Assembly (NCBI RefSeq): GCF_000150275.1
Contig: NW_002060946.1
Location: forward strand, 7,484,829-7,548,828
Source of the DNA: Trichoplax adhaerens
Lineage: Eukaryota > Placozoa > Uniplacotomia > Trichoplacea > Trichoplacidae
Direction of reading: 5' to 3'
Length of the DNA stretch: 64,000 nucleotides
Shown here: piece by piece, positions 11,718-23,354 of the stretch
How the letters are laid out: every line of letters begins with the position of its first letter
Numbering within the stretch: the stretch's first letter is position 1
Notes under the pieces: model-generated
Database searches by the model: none
Told to the model about the DNA's origin: nothing
The model's input: only the letters and a program-made list of their open reading frames with translations
Translations under genes and position numbers: made by a program

Positions 11718-12440
11718 AGCCCCCTATTTATCGTTAATAGAAAGTTGTTCTTGTTTAATAATCTTCATCAGTAACTCAATTTTGATAGCTACTATTATTC
11801 GATATCTCTTCTAAAAGGGAATATCCTCTGCAAGTTTTCTTGTGGAATTTCTATAATATCGACTAATACATCAATTATAAGTCTAACTATGATAAGTATA
11901 TTTCGATTAAACTTGGTTACTTTCCCATTAACATTTCGATCAGCGATGATTTCAAAACATACGAAAAGATTTATTATACTATCTTGGCTTATTAGTATTA
12001 CGTTGGCTAGACCCGCATTTCCTTTAGGAGCTTTTAACAGCAGAATAAAGAGCTGCGAAATTGGTTACCCTTTCGGCAGTATCTATAATGTTATTTATTA
12101 TTCCTTTGCACTTCTACTCTCATATATGATTCCTGGAGTAATTATGCTAAAAAACTATATGCGTATCACAACAAATTTATCATCTTGAATATCAGATAAT
12201 GTTTCTACTCAATATAGTAGCAAATCATCAGTAAATCATACAAAGAGTATCATTCGAATATTTGTGATAGTAATAGTCGCGCAGATACTATTAACTTTAC
12301 CCCAGATGAATTCGGCGCCTTTTCCTTGGTTATTTACAATTATATTATATTCCGCTTCAGCGTATTACATAAGCGATTTGTTGCAATCGTCTCTTTCTTT
12401 AGTTAATTCTGTTAGGTATGTGGAAGGCTTATATCTATAT
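11718..12440 (+). pseudogene. GPCR pseudogene, subfamily III
   Basis: Resembles the receptors at 9529 and 48299(-). The true start codon and N-terminus are missing, most of TM2 is deleted near 11810-11830, and a TGA interrupts the third intracellular loop at about 12186. The frame resumes with IRIFVIVIVAQILLTLP (TM6), and TM7 dissolves after VNS, close to where an LTR-like element starts at about 12525. TM3 to TM5 are well kept (MISIFRLN, LSWLISI, CEIGYPFGS), so the inactivation looks moderately recent. Confidence 0.88.
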
Positions 12441-12524
12441 CGATTCCACAACACAGCAGCTATCCGGCAATATAATGTTGCTTTCACTCTATAACCGCGT
12501 GCAGCTTCTCTCTATTTACGGCTA

Positions 12525-12915
12525 CGTAACAACGTTATATATTGTATTAGAGTAGAAATATCTATGTTAGGATAATTTTTTTGCCTATTCTTATTTAGTT
12601 AGCTTCTAATTTATAGTTCTAATCACTGTGATTGTAACTTACTGATAGTAGATTGTAAGTTATCGAGGAAATGTCCCGTAACTATGACTCATTAACTATT
12701 GAGGAAGAGTATATAAATGCGGTATATCTTATAATAACGATAATTCTTAAACTGAGTGTTCAACGTAAAATACGAGGTGTCTAAGTCTTTCAGTAGTCTG
12801 TATGTAGAGCAGAAGTGTTCCTGATAGGATAGAAATCGTTCCTTGATACATGGTTCAAGGAATTGACTTATTGATCGTACATTACGTTATCTTGCTGCAA
12901 AGCTGTTTTGTGACA
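12525..12915 (+). mobile_element. Degenerate solo-LTR-like element, family A
   Basis: Matches the 51164-51806 element. It shares GAGTATATAAATGCGGTATA (a TATA box) around 12705, the downstream block TACGAGGTGTCTAAGTCTTT, and the end GCTGTTTTGTGACA at 12902-12915. The 5' end has decayed (CGTAAC where TGTTAC is expected) and internal deletions reduce it to about 390 bases. The flanks GGCTA and GACTG could be an eroded 5-bp duplication. No coding. Confidence 0.7.
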
Positions 12916-14050
12916 GACTGCAATGAAGCTCGTTATTACCGCTGCATTATGCTGCTTATTTCTTAGCAAATAATGTGAGAATACTGTAATGATGGTTAAT
13001 TTTCAGAATTCTTCTTTAATTTGGTTTGATTACAATAGATTTTACTTAGTATCTTGATATGGTATGAACTTGAATACTTTGACTAGAACTTAATAATATG
13101 CGGTAGTATAATTTTTTAAGAGATATACAAATGAACATAGTAATTTAAGCATTAATTTAGTTAGAACATTTAGGCTTCAACATAATAAAACTGACAGCTA
13201 ATTTTGATCATAAAATAAAGTAAAAGTTATATTTCTTTGCTATAGAATACGACGAAAAAAGGAAGGTTTGATCTGGGCTCTAATTAAAGAATATTGGTTT
13301 GTCTTACTGCATTTATTTCATTTACATGCTGCCTGCCGAAGAAAGATACAATTTATGATTGAATTTTGGCAGTACCAAATATTTTAAGTGGTTTTTGTAA
13401 GAATGTTATTAAAATTTTAGTAAACCTGTATTTTATCCTAAAGTTAACTTGAATTGAAATTCGAAGATGTTAGCTTTAAAATTTTACGTCCATTATTACT
13501 ACTTAATCTTATTACCATAATATTTTCGGTATAAACGATAACTTTAAAATTAAAAATTGCACTAATGATTGTTAAATAAATCTTTCGGTGCTGACTTATA
13601 TAAGTAAGGTGTGATGAGTACAGTACATACTGTACCTGAATATCAGGCTATACTTCTTATTAAATTTTGTCAACAAAGTCTAATTTTAAGCTTTCACTTT
13701 ATTGAAATTGATTTAAAATGCATCAGCAGTCGCTAGAACAAGTCTTTGTCTTCTGTATACATTACTAATTTATTGTCTGATTTCATCTAAATGATAAATG
13801 CCTATTAGTATTTACAGTAGGGAATTATGAGTGCTTGATTAATTTTTAACAGTAACGGCATTAGAATAGGTAATAAAATTTTGGTAACATGAATAAGCTA
13901 CAGTGAACTTCCGATAATTTATTACTGCAAGAAAGTCAAGATTTTTTTACCTTTAGCTATGCAACGGTGATATGGTCTGGTATTAAGACATTGCTAATAA
14001 CAAATTATTTAGAATCTTATAAGGTATCCAACTTCAATGTTCGTAAACTA
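12916..14050. other. Intergenic, nothing recognised
   Basis: AT-rich DNA between an LTR-like element and a dispersed repeat. No gene signal. Confidence 0.4.
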
Positions 14051-14054
14051 ATGC

Positions 14055-14590
14055 TGTTGTAGTGATGCACCTCATATTAGATTACAAGGATAGATATACT
14101 TGATTGTATCAATAGCGATATTTGATATAGTTCGGTTACTAAGAATTATCGAGAAGCTAATATTAGATGATTGATAACTGCAATATTAGAAATTGTTGTT
14201 GAATATTAGCCAGTTAATTAATTATTGTATAAGATTTATATGACTGGAAACATCGTATTTGTGAAGATGCTCAACACCGAAAGGTGCTGCACACTAATAG
14301 AAGAGTAGCGATATCTTAAGTAGAATGATTGGGATTGTAGAAGATAATGATGTTCTATTTAAGGAAAAGTATTCTGTTTGATGAATCAAGTCTGATTGTT
14401 GTTAATTATATTGTCATAAATAGATTTAGCGAAATGTATATAGCAACTGCGAAGATGAGCTCACATTAGAGACTTCACTTTACTTTGAGTTCGGAATACT
14501 TTTGATTTTAGACTAGATTCTTGTTGTAATTAGCTATTGCTCTGCTATTCCTAAAATCTTATAATAAAAGCTTTTTAGTAAATACCATTT
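14055..14590 (+). repeat. Dispersed repeat family R, copy 1
   Basis: Shares long blocks with 60335-60835 and, inverted, with 24715-25160 and 39125-39600. Examples are AACTGCGAAGATGAGCTCAC near 14447 and the same string near 60706. It ends close to an AATAAA-type hexamer near 14562. No open frame is preserved across copies, so it is a non-coding repeat of unknown class. Confidence 0.75.
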
Positions 14591-15377
14591 GACTAAGGTA
14601 ATTAATTGTGAGATACTCTAATCGCAAATTTACTGTTGTTGATACTGTATATTGCTACTAATATTTAGTAAACAGTGATGCTGCAATACTTCATGCTAAT
14701 TATTTCTAACGTTTCCAATCGTTTAGCTTAAGCAAAGATCACCCTCAGATGTGCTCTGATAGCAAATTAGATTATTAATTTTCAAATTTTGAAATTTAAA
14801 AGAAGCTTTAAATATAATATCAGTTTCAAAAATTTACTATCGGGAATGTATTAACGTCATCTCTCGTTTAGACTTGGCAAAGTTCTATGCATTCCTCTTT
14901 AACTTACAATAAATCTAATTTTATCTGTCACAAAGGCTGTCATTAGTAAATCATTTTAATTTCTAGTAATTAATTTATGAATTAATCATTCCTCATAATT
15001 ACATTGAACCAATGGTTATGGAGTATAAAATTTTAGATAGTCTAAATGATACGTATTTTAATTTCTTAGCAGCAAATACCTCAAGGAACAGAAATAAATT
15101 ATATAAATAATACAAATTTTGCTTTTACGAAAGATATCACATTGAAATTTTACCCTAAAATTCTACCACATATCTCTGAATTGCCCAATACACTTCATTA
15201 TGCTTTCTCTGCAGTCAATATTTACGGTATGATCTGAATAACTTGAGTTAGCCCTTAATTATATAAATAGCAAATGTATTCTGCAACAATGGAAATAATG
15301 CTATGTATTCTCTTAAGTGCAGCTTTTTAAGCAAATCAAATTTCATGCAAGAAATACATTTAGTCCATCTTAGAAAA
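14591..15377. other. Intergenic, nothing recognised
   Basis: AT-rich spacer, no feature seen. Confidence 0.4.
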
Positions 15378-15850
15378 TGTCAAGACTCAGCTTACAAGAC
15401 AAGAGAACGTAAAGTAAAAGCTTATAAGTCACCACTGACTTAAACTCTCTTTTACTAAAGAATAAACATACACACAGAAAAGTACCATAAAGGCAAAATA
15501 TTTATTAGCATAGACACATTCACAACTCCTCGCCACTCACTTCTTTCTCGAAACATTCCCGTTTATATGTAGCTTTTTACTATCAGTAAATATTCTTAAC
15601 CTTTTACTCTTAGTTAATCTGCATCGAAGCATGATTACCATTTAGTGTAACTACTATAAGCTATAACTTAAATCATCTTACTACTATTTACTCATGTTAA
15701 CAACCCATGTCAAATAAATAATAAACTATCATAAATAATATCCGCATTGACGTATTACTTATCTTGCCTAACATTACAATTATGGATATCTCCTTTATTA
15801 GCTACTACTTTACTATTAAGCTATCTTAAGGATAACGTAACTTCGTAACA
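15378..15850 (-). mobile_element. Solo-LTR-like element, family B
   Basis: The reverse complement resembles the element at 42419-42970 along its length, including CATATAAACGGGAA (TATA region), a nearby GCTAATAAA signal, and CTGTGTGT. Plus-strand ends are TGTCAA (15378) and GTAACA (15850). The flanks GAAAA (15373-15377) and GAAAG (15851-15855) differ at one base, consistent with an aged 5-bp target duplication. No coding. Confidence 0.75.
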
Positions 15851-16290
15851 GAAAGTACGAGTATTAGCAACTTTGCTTTTGAAGTAATTGCGTCATAAAG
15901 TTCTTTTGTTATAAGAGAATTGTTAGTTAATTGGTAACTGTGGGATTAAAGATAGCACGCTGATACACAAATATCTTTTACAGATGCTACATCTGTAATA
16001 TTCTGCTCATTGCATCAATTCAGTTAGAATTATTACCAAGGAATAAAACTTTATCATATCAATGCATTGCTGTACTGGTATATGCAACTTGATTGTATTG
16101 CACTGCAGTATTCAAAGTATTTCGGAACTTGATGTAATTGTTAGTGCTCATTCGGTATAACAGAACCTGTCGATGTTGACGAAGTCATCAATTTTACATT
16201 ATATCGAATAGTTGTGACTACTTTAAAGATTGCCACAGCAGAATTGAACGATATATAGTATAATATTACCGGTTTAAGTATAAATCAATA
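15851..16290. other. Intergenic, nothing recognised
   Basis: AT-rich spacer preceding a receptor pseudogene. No feature seen. Confidence 0.4.
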
Positions 16291-17410
16291 CTCCATTTTT
16301 CGATTATACAATTTTGTACCTGTTCGATAATTTTGATTAGCAGCATAGTTCTGATGGCCATCATTGCATCCTCTAAAAATCTACAAGAAAGATCTATGCT
16401 TTATCACTTATATAGCGGTATCCGATATTGTTTCATTTGTTCAGTACTATTGTCACAAATTTCTTTTTTGTGAACGGTTAACTCCTCTAGTAACTAATAT
16501 TCTAATGCACTCGGGGTACGAATAGGTAATTAATCACTCGAAAGTATTCAGTTAAAAAGTTTGACGAGCCTTTATGACTACTGAATTTCGGAGTAACTAG
16601 TTATTGTGAGCTTACTCCTTTTATACTCTCTGGGAGCGGCCGTTGGCGCATTCTAACAAACTGAGCTCTAATCATTTTCTACATATCTCGTCTCAAAGGT
16701 AATATAATTTATAAATTAATCTATGGAATTTCCGTCATATTAATTAATACATCAGTTACAAGTCTAGCAATGATAAGTATATATCAATTAAAATTGGTCA
16801 CTTGCCCGTTAAAGTAGCGGTCAACAATGGTTTCAAAACATACGAAAAGATTTAGGTTACTATCTTAGCTCATCAGTATAGTATTGGCTAGCCTAGCATT
16901 ACTTTTAGTGGCTTTTAATGACGCTCATGAAACGAAGAACTGTGACGCTAGTTACCCTTTTGGCAATATCTTTAACCTCGTTTACTTTCCTATACCCTTT
17001 TGCTGTAATACTTGATTCCTGGATCAATTATGCTAAGAAATTACATACTTATCATAAACAGTTTATCCTCTCGAATATCTGATAATATTTTGCCTCACCG
17101 TGACATTCAATCATCAATCAATGATACAAGGGATATTATTCGACTATTTGCTATAACAATAGTAGTACAGATGCTATCAACTTTGCCCTATGTTATGTTC
17201 ATGTTTTTATGTCTACGTTCAGTCACAATCACGTTGATCTTTTTATTGATAATAAAAATTCTCTAATAATGGTTTGGTTCATGTTTGCATTAAGCGTCTC
17301 AGCTCTGTTAGTTAATCCAGTCGCGTTCTGAATATTTGATAAAAATATTAAAACTGCTGGAATAGATTTATATCATCGAATTAAAGGCAGTGTTATGGCT
17401 CGGTTTTGAA
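16291..17410 (+). pseudogene. GPCR pseudogene, subfamily III, with insertion
   Basis: TM1 and the first loop are recognisable near 16345-16385 (ASSKNLQERS frame). TM2 reaches QYY near 16450, where about 240 bases of unrelated DNA begin with TGTCAC and end before 16710. Receptor sequence then resumes: YGISVIL, then MISIYQLKLVT with glutamine for the TM3 arginine, a TAG at about 16815, and another stop in TM4. A stretch from 17012 encodes TM5/TM6 (MIPGSIMLRNY, IRLFAITIVVQML). TM7 near 17310 has NPVAF followed by a stop, then IFDKNIKTAG. Many stops and frameshifts show an old death. Confidence 0.88.
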
Positions 17411-19759
17411 AAGCTAGCATCATTGATTTAAATATTCGTACATAATATGTTATGCCTTGTTAAACAGCTCATGCTTTCGCTAGAACGCAAGATTATAAAG
17501 CATCATCATGAAAAATATATACAGAATATACTTTACAGTATTTCTGGCTCTGATGCTTCGTTAAGAATATGCACTATTACTGATATGTCAGAGGTAGATG
17601 CAGATAGATTTTGGTAGAAGGACCGCTATGAGTAATAAAGTGAAGCTTAACGAGAAATTGCAGCGTTACAGTGTTACTTTAGGACTCTCTATCATAGCAG
17701 TATGTCGACGACTGCCTATTACACTGGATACGTTAAAAGCTATGTATCTGAAATTTATAAGACACCTCTGTGCAGAATATCAAATATCTAAATATTGAAG
17801 AGTTGTCGTAACTTTATGAAACAATTCCATGGATGTTACGCTTATCAACTTTCATCGAGTGCGATAAAATGCTTATTATCGAACCTTTAAATAAGATATT
17901 AAACTTACTTTAATGATAAATGAGAACATTTTAAGGTAGCTATTTATTGTGAGAAAGTTCTAAATATACATATATTACTGTAAGTGTAGACATCGATAGC
18001 TAAATATGCAGCGTGGCCAATATATCAGTCAGTATATAAGCGAATTACTGTTCATAGCTATATATACTGCACTATATATTCAATCGATACAGACCGCCAA
18101 TATTCTCACTTATTGCGAACCGATATCGACAGTCATATATAACAATAGCAATATAGCACTAACAGTTGTTCAGGAGCTTTAGATATAGTTATAGATCTAT
18201 ACCTTAATAGCATACTTTAATAACAGCTGTTTGTGACTTTTTCCGTCCATTGTGAACAGAGGCGGACTGCTAGTTTGATGCAAAATCGTAGTTAGACTGA
18301 AGTAAGATTGTAGTATTTTCTATAGATCACGTAATTTACTAGCAGGAAACCATAACTCTAGACCTTATCCAAGTTCTTGATGTTCGTTTATTAATTGTGT
18401 CAGTAAAATCTGGTTATAAAGTTGCGTGTATGATATATGCTGGTATAGTCTTTGTTTTAATGCAAACCATAATGCAGCCTATAGCTCTATTTTTACCAAT
18501 AGCTCAGAATCAAAAGATTACTTGCATTAAAACTTTACCGGCATATCTGCGGATAAATTTATAACAACAACACTTACATACGTAAATTACTTCAACCTAC
18601 AGTCATATTTATTAGTGGCTTTTGGTTTGTACTATTAATATTATTGTCATCATAGTTTAGGGAAATATTGATTCGGAATACCTTGTTTGCTAACAGTCAT
18701 ACCGAGTCAAAATTTCTCAACATATTAGAGCTATTAATGCAATTTACGATTAATTCCGTATTCAGTTTAAAATTTTAAGATTGTTAGATTAATCTGAATT
18801 CTTGAAGTTCTTCAATTACGAAGAGATCTATAACTGTACTTATTCAAAATCAAATTAGTTATTGAAAAAATTCTTTCCATATCGCGGACAAGGCAGAAGT
18901 GTGAATTAATGAAAGTATCATGAATGCCATTAAATCCTGTGTTACGGCTGGTGTTTTGCCGTAGATGATATTTTGTGATATTATGTTGCTAGAAAACTTC
19001 TTGATGGTAGAATTAATCATATTTATCATTGCCATAAGTATTAATAATTTTAATAATCTCAGTATAGTTTAATTTTAAGACATTTACTTAGCTTAGATCT
19101 TAAAGCTTCTATATTTTACCAATAAGTGACTGTAAAAGCCTAGCTTGGATAAGAAGTGAGTACTAACCTAACAATCTCTTTCCAGATACGGAGAAAAAAT
19201 CAAATGCATATCGAGTTGTGATAGTAAGGTAATGAACTTGATTCATCTTTCAAGATTGAAATATTAGCTATTGTGTCTACATTATTTCATGAAACATTAC
19301 CTAGAGTATCTGTCCTAAAGTAAATATTCCATTTTGATACATATTATCGAAATATCATAACAGACAAGTTGTTGGTCCATCAGTTATTTTACAGCAGCAA
19401 TCTCTCAGCTTCAGCTTGATGCCGCTTAAATTTTAAATATCAGTTTTAATAAGAATAAAAATTCTACATTTCAATCGATTGTCAAACATTTTTCATTCAT
19501 ATTAACAGAAACATTACAGAGTTATTAAATTGCTTTTTCAATTTAAGAGGCAAAGTATATATTTAATTAATTACTAAAAATAGTTTTAGTGAACCTTATT
19601 AATATTTAATTTGTAGGGTTCGATTACAGTTAATTTTTGATCTTTTTATTAAACATAGCGAGTCATACGTGCTCGACGAAAGTCATTTCAATTATTTAAA
19701 TTTTTTACTGGTCAAACCAGAGTGTAACATTCTGGTATTAGCTACTTTTCTAATACGTT
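17411..19759. other. Intergenic, nothing recognised
   Basis: About 2.3 kb without a gene. A 66-codon frame at 17598 has no family features. No repeat copy was recognised. Confidence 0.4.
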
Positions 19760-20713
19760 ATGGCTCCAAATATCACAAATACTTCTTCAGGCCAACGAAT
19801 TGCCTACTTAACTTTGACCTCTATTTCACTTCTTGGTATATTTTGTAATGGTATGTTATTAACCCTTATTCTTAAGTTAAAGAAATTAAAAGATCCATCA
19901 TATGGATTCATCAGCAACTTAGTCGTATCAGATCTTATAACTTCAATACAAATATTTATTCTCTTCTTCGTTTCCGCTATTAGCCCTGAGATTTTTTACC
20001 TTTACGGCACTACGTTATGTAAAATTTTATATTTTATATATTACGTTTCTTATACTGTATCAGCCTTCAGCCTAGCCTTACTTAGTATTATTCGATATCA
20101 AATGGTATGCAATCCTGTTAGCTTTAAACAAAATTCACCCATTTGCAAGTACTTACTTTCAACTATTCTCTCCGTTTGGCTGATTAGCGTTCTATTCGCA
20201 GTTCCGACCTATCTTATAACGGATTACACGAGATTTGCAGATACTTGTGAACCATCTTATCGATATGGACATATCTTCAATATCGTTTATTTTATTATTT
20301 CAATAGCTTTGTGTTATATTGTTCCTTTAGTAATTATGATTGCATGCTACTTTATAGTCGCTATGAAGCTATGTTCTCAAGTTACTGCCAACTCTCATAG
20401 CCAAAATAGTTCAACACTAAGGCGGCGATCTAGAAGTATTATTAAGTTGCTTGTTTTAGCAACATCTTTGTATATGCTAGCATCGTGGCCAACATTAGCA
20501 AGTGTTACCGCTTTAGCTATATCTCACCAAAACCTAACTGATATTTATAAATATAACAAAAATTTGTTGTACATGTTTCAATACTCATTTATAATTAGCT
20601 ATTTAACCTGCCTAATTAACCCATTAATTTTTCTGGTTCTTGATAAAAGCATTCAATCCAATATACGCGTATGCTTCAGCCGCAAATTTTGTTGCTTATT
20701 AAGGAATAATTGA
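19760..20713 (+). CDS. Class A (rhodopsin-like) GPCR, orphan, subfamily I
   Basis: Single-exon receptor of 317 residues with seven hydrophobic segments. Seen: sequons at N4 and N7; TM1 with Cys-Asn (29-30) where Gly-Asn is usual; Ser-Asp in TM2 (D58); C87 in TM3 and C163 in extracellular loop 2; S-I-I-R112-Y in place of DRY; Trp140 in TM4; ASWP in TM6; and NPLIFLVLDKS in TM7. The loop-2 signature YGHIFN is identical to the receptor at 6685, as is the TM7 entry SYLTCLINPLIFL. The basic stretch RRRSRS before TM6 is a typical intracellular loop 3 feature. A cysteine-containing tail (CFSRKFCCLL) could be palmitoylated (inference). Ligand unknown. Confidence 0.93.
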   Translation: MAPNITNTSSGQRIAYLTLTSISLLGIFCNGMLLTLILKLKKLKDPSYGFISNLVVSDLITSIQIFILFFVSAISPEIFYLYGTTLCKILYFIYYVSYTVSAFSLALLSIIRYQMVCNPVSFKQNSPICKYLLSTILSVWLISVLFAVPTYLITDYTRFADTCEPSYRYGHIFNIVYFIISIALCYIVPLVIMIACYFIVAMKLCSQVTANSHSQNSSTLRRRSRSIIKLLVLATSLYMLASWPTLASVTALAISHQNLTDIYKYNKNLLYMFQYSFIISYLTCLINPLIFLVLDKSIQSNIRVCFSRKFCCLLRNN

Positions 20714-22980
20714 ATATTACTTATTGGGGTACACCGCAGGGTCAGTGGTACTTATGGCAATCAAATGGCTGACGAAAATGCGCCATTTAAGTTAAAGTAT
20801 CATGTAGCACAGTATAACATTCTGTTTTGTCTTGTTAGTAATTTTTAAGTTATAAAATTTAATGGCCAGCGCTTCAACTATTTGGATAATAGATCAGGAT
20901 TCGCTTTAAATTACAATAAAATATGAAGCAAAAAAATTTTAGGCGCTACGGATGATATATTTCATGACCGCGTCCGAAAATCTATTTGCACTATTATATA
21001 GGTGGAGATTACTAACTCTTTTACGTTTACTACTATAGATCTCACGACATAAAATTATATAAGTTGAACAGTACTGATTCTTATATCATTTGGGTGTGAG
21101 AATGCAACCATTATTATTGCGTTTCAATTTAATCACTAATTGCAATAGCTTATAATTTTTGTTGATCACAACATAGGAGTTAATAAATAGTCCTACGGTC
21201 CAGACATCAATTCTGCTAGTGAAAGTATTTGCATTAACGTGGCTGTATACTAAAATATTTCTTTAAGAAAAATGCACCGGAGAGTGTCTTCAATCGAAAC
21301 TTATTCGTTGGTACCTATTAGCGGATAGAGTTGGCGGTAGATTTCTACGAACATCTTTATTAAAATTAGACTGTTTAATTAAGTTCTGATAACAAATGTC
21401 TTGCTTGCTTCTAGTAATAGGTACTTACAATATAATTTTAATTTATATCATGGCTTGTTTATGGTATAACACATCAGGCAAGAAATTAATTCTGACAATT
21501 TTTTTTAATCATAATGTCGGCCAATAAATGAATGAATAGTCTACCGAAGTTTCTCATGGCAGGCATATCCATAAATTAAGTCATTGCATATTGCTTTTGT
21601 AATAATTCTTTGGCAAAATTATTAATAATACCTGTATTATTATTATTGTTTTCACTTTATTACTAATTCCAACTAGAAAAATTTCTTTCTAGTATTCCTT
21701 GTAGAACACTGTAGAAGGATAGATCATTCTTTTTAATAGGAACTCATACAGAATACCGGAGGTAAATTTACGATTGCAATCCTCTTTTCATTTACTGCTA
21801 AGTTCCTAACGTATAACCTGAAATTCAGCGAATTTAAGCATGATTCCGAGCTTGCAGTAGTTTTTTTCTCATATCGTTTACTGGAATGCTTTTCAGAGTG
21901 ACTTTGTGACATTTTTCAATCTTAATTATTGTAACATGACACTTTGAGTTATTACAACCTCTCTGTTTCAAGGATTATGTTGTTATGGTCCTAACATTGT
22001 AGTAATTAATATTGAACGTTATAGATGATTATTGTTAATTAAACTATAATACAGCATGATTGTAATTAATTATGTAATTATTTAATAAGTATCATGGTGA
22101 ATATTACCTTGGTTGCCGGCCGGTACAGCACGTGCATTAGATTAATGATTTAAAGATACATAGTATCAATTCTGTTAAAACTGTTTTCTATTTTATAAGT
22201 CCAACTTCATCAGCATAATACGAATACGATATTTTGCATTTGATATTTACCACTTTCATTAATTTAATGAAGGAGCATGCTTAATACCCAATAAATGCTG
22301 TCAGGATAAGAATTATATATTATGAATTAAATAAAAAATTAATAGAGTTTAAACGAAGATCAAACTATGGCAATGCGATTGTTTTACACCGTACTGTGCA
22401 CCAACACATTGACAAAAGTCATTTTTTAATTATTTGAAAATATGCTTTTCAATTTTGGCCTGATAACTTTCACTGTAAGATGACACCGAACATACATAGT
22501 TTAGCAACATTAACCATTTAGGATACGGCTACATTCTAATATCTGGTTTGATACAAACATATTTCAGAATCAAAAAGTGTCTATTACGTGCCTTTCACGC
22601 CATAAAACTCCTCTAATTAGTTCATTCTTTAGGAACGTAAGTAAATGAGTTAGAAAATTGCAATTGAAAATATGAGACAAAGATCATGGCAATTACTTTT
22701 ACGTTTCTTTCCATTGGTTGTAGTAACATTGGAAGTAACCGTGAAGTTATTTATGAACGGTAACAACCTTTAATTATAGTTATCTGCTGTTGATTTCATT
22801 CTAGTAATTGTGCAGCTATCGATTTTTATTTCTGAAATGCACTCCGGTGATAAAGAGTTTTAAATTTAAATAGACTGACCTGTTTCGTAAAAATAATATT
22901 ATCGAGTGTATGAGGATCTATGCTGTCTCGTTAAATCTATCTTAGCGTAACCTGTCTGCATACTAATGAGTACTATATTT
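20714..22980. other. Intergenic, nothing recognised
   Basis: About 2.3 kb of AT-rich DNA. No open frame with family features, and no recognised repeat before about 22985. Confidence 0.4.
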
Positions 22981-22984
22981 TCTT

Positions 22985-23310
22985 AAGATCACTTACATAA
23001 CAGCATCTCACAACTATTCTATCTAATCTAGTCTATTCCTTTATAAGATAATTATCTCAGACAGATAAAATTAAAAAAAGGATTTTATTACTATGTTACG
23101 AATAGTAGAGAAATAATTAACGAGAGAGAACATAATTTAAAGTATCCTGAGCTCAAAATGAGCGAGGTCTCGTGTAAGTTTATTGTTGCAGTTCTTAAAT
23201 ATATTGCGTTATATCCATTTACGGCAATAAACTTGCTTCCAAGCAGGCTTGAGTTATCAAGTATAAGAAGACTATTGCTGTAATATAGGATTAATCTGTT
23301 ATATATTACG
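22985..23310 (-). repeat. Dispersed repeat family R, partial copy 2
   Basis: The minus strand reads TTGATAACTCAAGCCTGC, then a block ending AACTGCAACAATAAACTTAC, then TTTTGAGCTCAGGATACTTT. These parallel the plus-strand copies at 14.4 and 60.7 kb. More diverged than the 24.7 and 39.1 kb copies. Non-coding. Confidence 0.6.
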
Positions 23311-23354
23311 AGTCAATCTGTTTAACCCTTAGGTTCGTAATCCACGAACTTAGA

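Larger units (their letters stand above)
9170..12060 (+). repeat. Inverted segmental duplication, copy at about 47970-50830
   Basis: Sequence upstream of, inside and downstream of the receptor at 9529 recurs in reverse orientation around 49.2-50.8 kb. For example, GACCAGCTGCTACACCTGTC near 9305 is found inverted near 50660. The downstream part, including the receptor relic at 11.7 kb, recurs inverted at 47.97-48.9 kb. The block therefore carried two subfamily III receptors before it was copied. In this copy the first receptor survives and the second is dead; in the other copy the fates are reversed or unresolved because of a gap. Confidence 0.8.

Noticed and set aside
16449-16700. Insertion inside the 16.3 kb receptor pseudogene starting TGTCACAAA, considered as another solo LTR
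   Set aside because: Its right end is not a clear GTAACA/GTGACA terminus and no matching 5-bp duplication was found, so it is mentioned only within the pseudogene entry.
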